Assembly (NCBI RefSeq): GCF_000739815.1
Contig: NZ_BBJJ01000062.1
Location: 1 to 38,398, forward strand
Direction of reading: 5' to 3'
Origin: Paraburkholderia mimosarum LMG 23256 = NBRC 106338
GTDB taxonomy: Bacteria; Pseudomonadota; Gammaproteobacteria; Burkholderiales; Burkholderiaceae
DNA length: 38,398 bases
Positions 32,782 through 38,398 of the stretch are shown one piece after another. Position 1 is the stretch's first letter; every line of letters begins with the position of its first letter. Below the pieces are notes generated by a model. That model worked only from the letters and a program-made list of their open reading frames with translations, did not search any database and was not told the origin of the DNA. Position numbers and translations under genes: made by a program.

Positions 32782-33099
32782 ATGTATCGCGCACCCGACA
32801 AGGCCGCGCTGCTCGCGCGCCTGCCCGAGGTGTTTCGCGACGACATGCCGCATCGGGTCGCTGCTGGCTTTATGGGTGGCCGGCTCTTTCAGCACCGCGA
32901 GGCCGTGAACTACGCGCTCGCCGGCACGGGGCTACCAGACCTGAGCTTTTCGATCGGCTATTCAAGCTGCGCAGAAGGCGAAAACGTGGAAGCGATGCTG
33001 CGTGAAGCCGATGCGGCGATGTACGAGGCCAAACGCCACCGCAACGAAACGAGCCTCAAGTCGATGGAAACCGAAGTGCAGATGACGCCCGACGCATGA
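32782..33099 (+). pseudogene. Remnant of a GGDEF (diguanylate cyclase) domain
   Basis: The last 105 codons of a plus-strand frame. The C-terminal part, LSFSIGYSSCAEGENVEAMLREADAAMYEAKRHRN, is the typical end of a GGDEF domain (SIG strand, LLxxADxAMYxAK helix). The GGDEF active-site motif itself is absent, and upstream pieces lie in other frames with a TGA at 32761. I take it as the 3' remainder of a decayed cyclic-di-GMP enzyme gene. No ribosome binding site marks ATG 32782. A small functional protein is unlikely. Confidence 0.6.
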
Positions 33100-33154
33100 T
33101 CGCAAGACGCGAAAATGCTTCGGATACCAAAGTAAAATCAGGAAAGAAAAAGCG

Positions 33155-33176
33155 GCCGGCATGTGACCATGCCGGC
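33155..33176 (-). terminator. Hairpin downstream of the HU gene
   Basis: GCCGGCATG and CATGCCGGC form a perfect 9-bp stem with loop TGAC. On the minus strand it is followed by CGCTTTTTCTTT, a good terminator T-tract. It lies about 180 bases beyond the HU stop; no other minus-strand gene is nearer. Confidence 0.65.
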
Positions 33177-33357
33177 TTGCCGAGGGCATCACGCCCTCGC
33201 TTCCCGCAGCAATCTCACGCGGCCAGGCGAATGGTTCGAAGCCGAATGCCAAAGCGCGGGCCGCCGCTCTCGCATGATGCAGCGCGGCCCGCAGCCGCGC
33301 CGCGCGCCGGCGATCTCGCCAGCGGCGCGCGCATCCGCCATGACGACGGACTTTGCA

Positions 33358-33636
33358 TCACGACGCGTTGACGGCGTCCTTGAAGGCCTTGCCAGCGGTG
33401 AACTTCACCGTCTTGGCAGCGGCAATCTGGATCTCCGCGCCCGTGGCCGGGTTGCGGCCCACACGGGCGGCGCGCTGGCCAGTCGAGAACGAGCCGAAGC
33501 CGACGAGCTGCACCGAGTCACCCGAGGTGACCGCGCGCGTGACGACGTCGAGAATCGCGTCGATGGCTGCGCCGGTGGCTGCCTTGGTCTCGCCCGTGCT
33601 AGCGGCGACTGCGTCAATGAGTTCCTGTTTGTTCAT
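33358..33636 (-). CDS. HU family DNA-binding protein
   Basis: A 92-residue nucleoid-associated protein. It opens MNKQELIDAVAAST and contains the conserved VQLVGFGSFSTGQRAARVGRNPATGAEI beta-arm, with the Arg/Asn-Pro tip that intercalates into DNA, and a final FTAGKAFKDAVN helix. It bends and compacts DNA in the nucleoid. The usual chromosomal hupB neighbours are absent and a divergent gene is not seen, so it may be an accessory HU copy. A T-tailed hairpin lies downstream. Confidence 0.93.
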   Translation of the reverse strand: MNKQELIDAVAASTGETKAATGAAIDAILDVVTRAVTSGDSVQLVGFGSFSTGQRAARVGRNPATGAEIQIAAAKTVKFTAGKAFKDAVNAS

Positions 33637-34248
33637 CTGCTACCTGTGTTGAGTTGAGAAAACCTGCATACCCTACCTCACGCGGGCGAAACAGGCAAAT
33701 CGCGTTGCATATGGAAACGCGTCGATAGACCGCCTGCATGTGTCTTGCTTTCCACATGCATTGCGGCGAAAGGCGAATCAATAGCACAACCCTGAGTCGC
33801 TGTGTAGACAAAAGCAGGCAAAAAATGGGCAAAAATGCGAAAAAACGACGATGCGGCCTGCGAAAACGGGCTTGCGGTCGGTTTTCCCAGGGGGAACATG
33901 AGGAAACCGCATAGGAATGATTCGTGCATATGAAACGATGAAAGATGGCCGGGCCAAGCAGTTTCTTTGATGCCGGCCGCGGCTCGGGACGATTCCCCGG
34001 CATGCAGCGCTGCTGCCGGCCGCCCGCAGCACGGATGCCGCTTGCGCGGAAAGCGGAACCCTTCTCGCGCCACGCACGATGCCGGCGCGGCGACCGGGTC
34101 GAGCGTAAGCGTTCTTTTCGGTTTCTTTCAGGCGCGCAAGCACGACGAAGCGCAGCCGTGGTCTCATCGAGTGACCGCCGTAACAAGATGTACGCGCAAT
34201 AACGCATCGATCAGCCATGCTGAACAAAGCGCACTGGCACGCGAGGAG
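33637..34248. other. Intergenic region between HU and the PuuR-like gene
   Basis: About 610 bases with no supported gene. The part at 33640-33900 is A/T-rich with A-tracts (33820-33850) and should hold the HU promoter. An inverted repeat TGCATGTG...CACATGCA (33735-33760, 8-bp arms, 10-base loop) is present. Minus-strand frames of 130-200 codons here resemble no family. Confidence 0.5.
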
Positions 34249-34806
34249 TCAGGTAAAAACCCAAAGCACGCGCGCCGGCTGATCGGTGAGATTGGCGTAA
34301 CGAAAGCGGCAGCGCGCAGGCAACTGAAAGCTGTCGTTGGCGCGCAGCGTCACCGGTTCGTCGCTCTCTTCCAGCCAGATCGTGAGCTCGCCCTCCAGCA
34401 CGAAGCCGCCCTGCTCGTCGCTGTCGTCGACCGGGCGCTCGCCACTGCTCGCTCCGGGATCGAGCCGGCTCTCCAGCATCGAGAACCCCGATGACATGCT
34501 GGGCGAAACCAGCACGTCCGTAATGCCGCCACCATAGTAAAGCGTGCGACGCTCGCCTGGCCGCGTGACCCACGGCAGCGCGCGCGGCATGCTCACGCTG
34601 TAAAAATACGTGGTGGGCGTCTGCAGCGCCTCGCCGATAGCCGTGAGATCCGTCACCGTGGGCCGCGACAGGCCGCGCTCGACCTGCGAAAGAAAGCCCA
34701 CCGAGCGACCGATCCGTTTCGCGAGTTCGGCAAGCGTCATCTTCTTGTGCCTGCGCAGATCGCGAATGAGGATCGCGAGGCCTTCTATTTCGTCCTGCTG
34801 GTCCAT
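34249..34806 (-). CDS. XRE-cupin transcriptional regulator (PuuR-like)
   Basis: A 185-residue regulator with an N-terminal helix-turn-helix (about 8-65: IRDLRRHKKMTLAELAKRIG, SVGFLSQVERGLSRPTVTDL) and a C-terminal cupin (about 110-183: GERPVDDSDEQGGFVLEGEL, LRANDSFQLPARCRFRYANL). This is the architecture and size of PuuR, repressor of putrescine utilisation. The ATG 34806 start lies 13 bases after the stop of the PuuB-like oxidase, so the pair forms one operon. Its ligand is probably an amine or glutamylated amine, by analogy. Confidence 0.88.
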   Translation of the reverse strand: MDQQDEIEGLAILIRDLRRHKKMTLAELAKRIGRSVGFLSQVERGLSRPTVTDLTAIGEALQTPTTYFYSVSMPRALPWVTRPGERRTLYYGGGITDVLVSPSMSSGFSMLESRLDPGASSGERPVDDSDEQGGFVLEGELTIWLEESDEPVTLRANDSFQLPARCRFRYANLTDQPARVLWVFT

Positions 34807-34819
34807 GCGGGTTTCTCCG

Positions 34820-36121
34820 TCACACGACATCGCGCAGCCGATACCACAACTTCCCAAGCGCCTCCAGCGGTGCAGCGAAACGTTCCCCACCCGGAAAGCG
34901 CGGATTATGAATGCGTTCGTAGAGTGAGAGCAAGCGCGTTTCGCCGAGGATGGCGTCGGCAACGGCGCGCGCCGCGGCAAGCGTCGGCAGGATGCCGTGA
35001 CCCGAAAAGCCCTGCATCCAGTAGCGATTGCGTTCGTGGCCCACGTCCGGCGTGCGGCGAATGCTGATGTCGATATGGCCGCCCCACGCATAGTCGAATT
35101 CGACCGCGCGCAGTTGCGGGAACGCGCGTTCGAGACTTGGGCGGATCGCCGCGCCGATATCGTTGGGGATGCCGCCCAGATAGGTGCATGCACCACCGAA
35201 GAGCAGCCTATGATCCGGGCTCAGGCGAAAGTAGTCGGGAACGAACTGATTGTCGATCACGCAACTGTTGCGCGGCAGCAGCGAGCGTGCAAGTTCCGGC
35301 TCGAGCCTGCGCGTGGCGACCTGCCAGGTGCCCACGGGCAGCACGCGGGCCGCCAGTTCGCTGTCGAGCCGGTCGATATAGGCATTGCACGCGAGCACCA
35401 GCGTGCCGGCGCGCACGTTGCCGTGCTGCGTGTTCGCGACATAGCCGTCCGGCGTTTCGCGCCAGGCGAGCACGCGACTTTGCTCGAAGATGACGCCGCC
35501 CGCGCGCTCGATGGCGGCGGCAAGTCCCAGTGCGAGCTTGAACGGATCGAGGTGCCCCGCCTCGGGATCGTAGAGCGCCGCGCGATATCGCGGGCTGCCG
35601 ATCCACCCGGGCATCTCGGACTCCGGGATGAAACGCAGGCCGTCGTAACCCCACTTCTGCGCAGCCTCGTCGCGCGCGGCTTCGAGCATGGCGACGCGCG
35701 AGCGTCTGACCGCCGCCCACAGGCTGCCTGGCCGGTAGTCGATGTCGAAGCCGTGCCGCGGGGGCAATTCACGCACCTCGGCGGCAGCCCAGCGCATGCT
35801 CTCCCATAGCTCGCGCGCGCCCTCCCGTCCCAGCGCGCGTTCGAAGGGCGCCATGTCGCACGACCATCCGAGCAGTGCCTGGCCGCCGTTGCGCCCCGAC
35901 GCCGCCCACGCCACGCGGCTCGCCTCCACGACCGCCACGCGCCGGCCCGCCCGCGCCAGCCGCAGCGCCGTGTGCAACCCGCTGAAACCAGCGCCCACGA
36001 CGAGGACGTCTACGCTGCAATCCCCCGCCAGCGCGGGGCGCTCGCGCGGCGCACCCTGCGCATTGCCTGCGTAGTCGCGAGCGTAATAGCTATCGATATG
36101 GCGAGTCGATTGGGTGAACAT
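34820..36121 (-). CDS. FAD-dependent amine oxidoreductase (PuuB-like)
   Basis: A 433-residue flavoprotein of the DAO family, resembling gamma-glutamylputrescine oxidase (PuuB/OrdL). The FAD-binding motif VLVVGAGFSGLHTALRLARAG lies near residue 40, ending in Glu70 of VVEAS. The characteristic ASGRNGGQALLGW motif follows, and the C-terminal WGGHIDISIRRTPDVG and GFSGHGILPTLAAARAVADAI segments are typical. Predicted reaction: oxidative deamination of a (glutamyl)polyamine with H2O2 release. No puuA, puuC or puuD gene is in view. Downstream lies the PuuR-like regulator. It may act on another secondary amine. Confidence 0.85.
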   Translation of the reverse strand: MFTQSTRHIDSYYARDYAGNAQGAPRERPALAGDCSVDVLVVGAGFSGLHTALRLARAGRRVAVVEASRVAWAASGRNGGQALLGWSCDMAPFERALGREGARELWESMRWAAAEVRELPPRHGFDIDYRPGSLWAAVRRSRVAMLEAARDEAAQKWGYDGLRFIPESEMPGWIGSPRYRAALYDPEAGHLDPFKLALGLAAAIERAGGVIFEQSRVLAWRETPDGYVANTQHGNVRAGTLVLACNAYIDRLDSELAARVLPVGTWQVATRRLEPELARSLLPRNSCVIDNQFVPDYFRLSPDHRLLFGGACTYLGGIPNDIGAAIRPSLERAFPQLRAVEFDYAWGGHIDISIRRTPDVGHERNRYWMQGFSGHGILPTLAAARAVADAILGETRLLSLYERIHNPRFPGGERFAAPLEALGKLWYRLRDVV

Positions 36122-36127
36122 GCGGAG

Positions 36128-36166
36128 TTTCCATGAAAAATCGTCTGCTAGATTTCATGAAAAAAT
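36128..36166. promoter_or_regulatory. Direct repeats upstream of the puuB-like gene
   Basis: CATGAAAAA occurs at 36132-36140 and again at 36156-36164, 24 bases apart, about two helical turns, immediately before the oxidase start. They are candidates for binding of the PuuR-like regulator. On the minus strand they read TTTTTCATG. Confidence 0.45.
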
Positions 36167-36713
36167 AGCACGGCAATTTCACGGACGTGAATCGGCACAA
36201 TCCCGGTGGCGGGCGGCGGCTGCGCTCAGAAGCTCCTATGGGCTCGTGCCTGCTCTTGAAAGTCGGAAGAAAAATCGCGCGGTTTCTGCATGATCTATAA
36301 AATTTTTCCAGGAAAACGCGAATACGCCGAACGCAGGCGACTCAACTGCCTAACTACCCCGCAGCCTCACGCTGCGCCCCAGTTCGTCAGGGTCGTCGAT
36401 AGCCTCGCAGGCGAAGCTACATCTGAATTGCGTGCGCGAGCGCCGGCGCTTTGCATCGAAAGTGTTGCGCTCCCGTGGTTTCTCCGTGTACCTTCAGATC
36501 GCTCACGCCGGTCACAAGGAACTAGCCCATGTTTAAGTCAAAACTACGCCGAGCCCTCGTTAAGGAACGTCGGACCACGATGGATAGCCAGCGCTTCGAT
36601 CGTGAAGCTTCTGCGCAGCGTCGGGCGGCTGGTCAGCCGCCGGAAGTCGAGCCGAAATCGGACATGCCACGCTTTGGTGAGCGCCCATCGCGCCACTGAG
36701 CGCCATGACCGTG
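36167..36713. other. Intergenic region right of the puuB-like gene
   Basis: About 550 bases without a supported gene. A 142-codon plus-strand frame (36290-36718) is Arg/Ser-rich, has no ribosome binding site and resembles no family. Nothing else could be recognised. Confidence 0.45.
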
Positions 36714-36819
36714 GCTGACGACTGTCGCCTGCCTGAACGCGCAAAGCGGCAATGGTGCAGTCCCGCGCCGCCGCGATGTGGGTCTCCATCTTCATGGCTT
36801 CGAGCGCGATCAGCGTGGT
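36714..36819 (-). pseudogene. Fragment of a biotinyl (biotin carboxyl carrier) domain
   Basis: On the minus strand about 35 codons read LIALEAMKMETHIAAARDCTIAALRVQAGDS. EAMKMET with its Lys is the biotin attachment motif, and the following turn and strand (IAA...GD) fit a biotinyl domain. Neither side continues as a carboxylase, so this is a remnant of a biotin-dependent carboxylase, urea carboxylase or similar gene. It shows past gene decay at this locus. Confidence 0.6.
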
Positions 36820-36959
36820 TCGAGCCCGACGCGCTGCAGCACCGACGTATCGCTGCAGTACACAGGTATGCGGAATACTCGCCCGGCTGTTTCCGCCGCG
36901 CCGGAAACGTGTGACCGACCTGGCGATCTGGCGGCTGTGAGGGCACACACCTGCAGTGG

Positions 36960-37676
36960 TCAACTCATAAGCTGACGGACGTTCCGTATATTTTCCGATA
37001 CTTGCTTGACCAATTTGTCGGAATCGTCAGCAAGCCTCTTGATCTCCGCCGCGACAATCGCGAACCCTCTGCCGCTATCTCCAGCACGAGCAGCCTCCAC
37101 GCGTGCATTAAAAGAAAGAATGGAAAGGGCCCGTATCGTTTTCAGAATCTCCTCGACGTTCGAAAGAATGGCGCTTACCGCGAGGTTCGTTGCTACGAGC
37201 CGCTTTTCAGCCGCCAATTGAGCAGCACGCTCGCCCTCAACTTCAATCACCAATCCCTCCAGGAAGCGGAGCTTGCCTGCGGCATCAAATACGCCCCTCC
37301 CGACTTCTCGTACCCAGACGGACTGCCGGTCGGCTCTGTGAATACGGTAGTCGACCGTCCATGTTTGCTTCTGACGTATCGCCGACTCAATGGAATTCGA
37401 TACGTACTCCTCGTCATCTGAGTCAATCAATGATGCTAGCGTCCGATTTCTGTTGCCGATAAAATCAGCCACTGGGTAACCCGCTAATTTCTGAATGCCT
37501 TGGGTCGCGTAGATCAACGTGTAGTTTTTGTCGTTGAGGCAGCGATACAGGAAACCGGTGAAATTGGCGGTGATGCTTTTCAGGATGGAGAGCTCATCTG
37601 CTGCGAGTACTAACTCGCAAGAAAGGGGGCGGTTCTCCCCGGAGCCTGCAGGTTTTTCCTGTGTCAGTGGCATCAT
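36960..37676 (-). CDS. Small cytoplasmic PAS-chemoreceptor signalling protein
   Basis: A 238-residue protein with no membrane segment. Residues about 30-150 form a PAS domain (NFTGFLYRCLNDKNYTLIYATQG, GYPVADFIGN, with the PAC-like YRIHRADRQSVWVREVGRGVFDAAGKL). Residues about 165-235 resemble the tip of a methyl-accepting chemotaxis signalling domain: NARVEAARAGDSGRGFAIVAAEIKRLADDS. The long methylation helices of full receptors are missing, so it is a mini-receptor or a truncated one. It could bind CheA/CheW and sense redox state or a ligand through PAS. The start may be either of the two adjacent ATGs at 37673-37676. Confidence 0.8.
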   Translation of the reverse strand: MMPLTQEKPAGSGENRPLSCELVLAADELSILKSITANFTGFLYRCLNDKNYTLIYATQGIQKLAGYPVADFIGNRNRTLASLIDSDDEEYVSNSIESAIRQKQTWTVDYRIHRADRQSVWVREVGRGVFDAAGKLRFLEGLVIEVEGERAAQLAAEKRLVATNLAVSAILSNVEEILKTIRALSILSFNARVEAARAGDSGRGFAIVAAEIKRLADDSDKLVKQVSENIRNVRQLMS

Positions 37677-38084
37677 TTTTGTCGTACTCAGCCTTATCTT
37701 GCAATGCGTTGAGGAAATACTGAACGGCGTCGCTTTATCCTCGCAGCTCTTCCCCGCGTGGGTTGCCAGCAGCCACGATGACGCCCCTTCTGTTCAGTCC
37801 CATTACAGGACCTTCAATCCTGATACAGGCGTCACCGCCCCTGCGCATCCCGTCGGCGCGCTCATCCATGTGGAGTCCTTCCTTGATTTCTTCCTTGACC
37901 TCGGGACGAGAGCTTCCCAAGATCCCTGCCGAAGCCCGAATCAAGATCGAGCAGCCTTTATGCCGGATGCCGGCCGCGCTTCAGCAAGCATCGCCCGATC
38001 TCATCCCGTTGCAGTGGCCTTTCGAGTTTCGGCATCTTTCAGGGAAATTCTGGACACGTCTTCTCTGCTTTGCCGACTGACCAA
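37677..38084. other. Intergenic stretch before the glutamate-synthase-like gene
   Basis: About 400 bases without a recognisable gene. A 69-codon minus-strand frame at 37735-37944 has no family match. The glutamate-synthase-like gene ends at 38085, reading toward this region; no T-tailed hairpin was identified. Confidence 0.45.
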
Positions 38085-38398
38085 TCAACGCAGGTTCAGA
38101 CCAGGAATCCACGACGTGCCTGCCAACGGCACGCGCGCCATGGCCGCGGCTTCCACGGTCAGGGCGACCAGATCCTCGGGCTCCAGGTGATGCACGTTCT
38201 GCTTCCCGCAGGCACGCGCGATCGTCGTCAGTTCCATGTTCAGCGTCTTGAGGTAGTTGCGCACACGGCGCGAACCCTCATCGGGCTGGACGCGCTGTTC
38301 GAGAACGGCGTCCTGCGTCGTCACGCCAACGGGGCATTTGCCGGTGTGGCAGTGGTGGCAAAAGCCCGGCGACGTGCCGAGCGCGGCATAATCGGCAG
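38085..38398 (-). CDS. Glutamate-synthase-like FMN protein, C-terminal part (continues outside window)
   Basis: The minus-strand frame is open to the right edge, so only the last 104 codons are present. Before the internal GTG at 38324 the frame reads GTSPGFCHHCHTGKCPVG, the Cys/His-rich segment of FMN-binding glutamate-synthase family proteins (FMN TIM-barrel with iron-sulfur Cys), followed by VTTQDAVLEQRVQPDEGSRR and the helical end ELTTIARACGKQNVHHLEPEDLVAL. Whether it is a real glutamate synthase subunit or a stand-alone family member cannot be told from this end. Confidence 0.85.
   Translation of the reverse strand, partial: ADYAALGTSPGFCHHCHTGKCPVGVTTQDAVLEQRVQPDEGSRRVRNYLKTLNMELTTIARACGKQNVHHLEPEDLVALTVEAAAMARVPLAGTSWIPGLNLR

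Noticed and set aside
33096..33657. Plus-strand frames across the HU gene
   Set aside because: Antisense shadows of HU and its downstream hairpin region.
34205..35196. 315-codon frame as a longer PuuR-like protein
   Set aside because: The extra N-terminus is an out-of-frame reading of the oxidase gene; the helix-turn-helix protein begins at 34806.
36290..36718. 142-codon frame as a gene
   Set aside because: No ribosome binding site, biased Arg/Ser composition and overlap with the biotinyl fossil on the other strand.
37735..37944. 69-codon minus-strand frame as a small gene
   Set aside because: No family similarity and no convincing ribosome binding site.
1..38398. CRISPR arrays, tRNA genes, insertion sequences or phage attachment sites
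   Set aside because: I looked for regular repeats, cloverleaf-like segments, transposase motifs and terminal inverted repeats and saw none; short ones could be missed by eye.

Overview
The window looks like chromosomal DNA of a high-GC betaproteobacterium of the Burkholderiaceae (Paraburkholderia, Caballeronia or Burkholderia type). Grounds: three trimeric general porins with the QSSVTLYG-type mature N-terminus and terminal Phe, a MaeB-type malic enzyme, a membrane-bound PQQ glucose dehydrogenase, and a ben/cat set. It is an accessory, catabolism-rich region. No tRNA, rRNA, CRISPR array or insertion sequence was seen.

Layout. 1-1072 is the 3' end of maeB. 1381-2932 holds a DUF3422 gene and a small unknown gene. 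3407-11722 is a plus-strand aromatic island: MFS transporter, LysR regulator, then a compact seven-gene operon. That operon encodes two-subunit hydroquinone 1,2-dioxygenase, 4-hydroxymuconic semialdehyde dehydrogenase, maleylacetate reductase, hydroxyquinol 1,2-dioxygenase, a YciI-like protein and a small Rieske ferredoxin. 11849-12289 is a small membrane protein. 12408-17220 (minus) is porin, glucose dehydrogenase, porin. 17721-20300 (minus) is a MarR regulator with a clear operator, an M20 amidohydrolase and a TRIC channel. 20438-21598 is a third porin. 22147-28399 (minus) is catB-catC-catA-benA-benB-benC-benD, read divergently from catR (28593-29519). 29551-31243 is a hipBA toxin-antitoxin module with operator repeats, followed by an orphan ssuD. 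32.5-38.4 kb mixes gene remnants (GGDEF, biotinyl domain) with an HU gene, a puuB-puuR pair, a PAS/chemoreceptor mini-protein and the end of a glutamate-synthase-like gene.

How it fits together. Two ring-cleavage routes lie about 10 kb apart. Benzoate goes through BenABCD to catechol and CatABC to 3-oxoadipate enol-lactone. Hydroquinone or hydroxyquinol goes through meta-type or intradiol cleavage to maleylacetate and 3-oxoadipate. The shared lower genes (catD, pcaIJ, pcaF) and any monooxygenase that makes hydroquinone are not in the window. The most interesting part is the tail of the hydroquinone operon. A YciI-family protein (the family of the chlorohydroxyhydroquinone dehalogenase TftG) and a lone Rieske ferredoxin are packed against the pathway genes. 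This suggests an extended, possibly halogen-tolerant or self-repairing, hydroquinone pathway. A shared palindromic element lies upstream of both the transporter and this operon.
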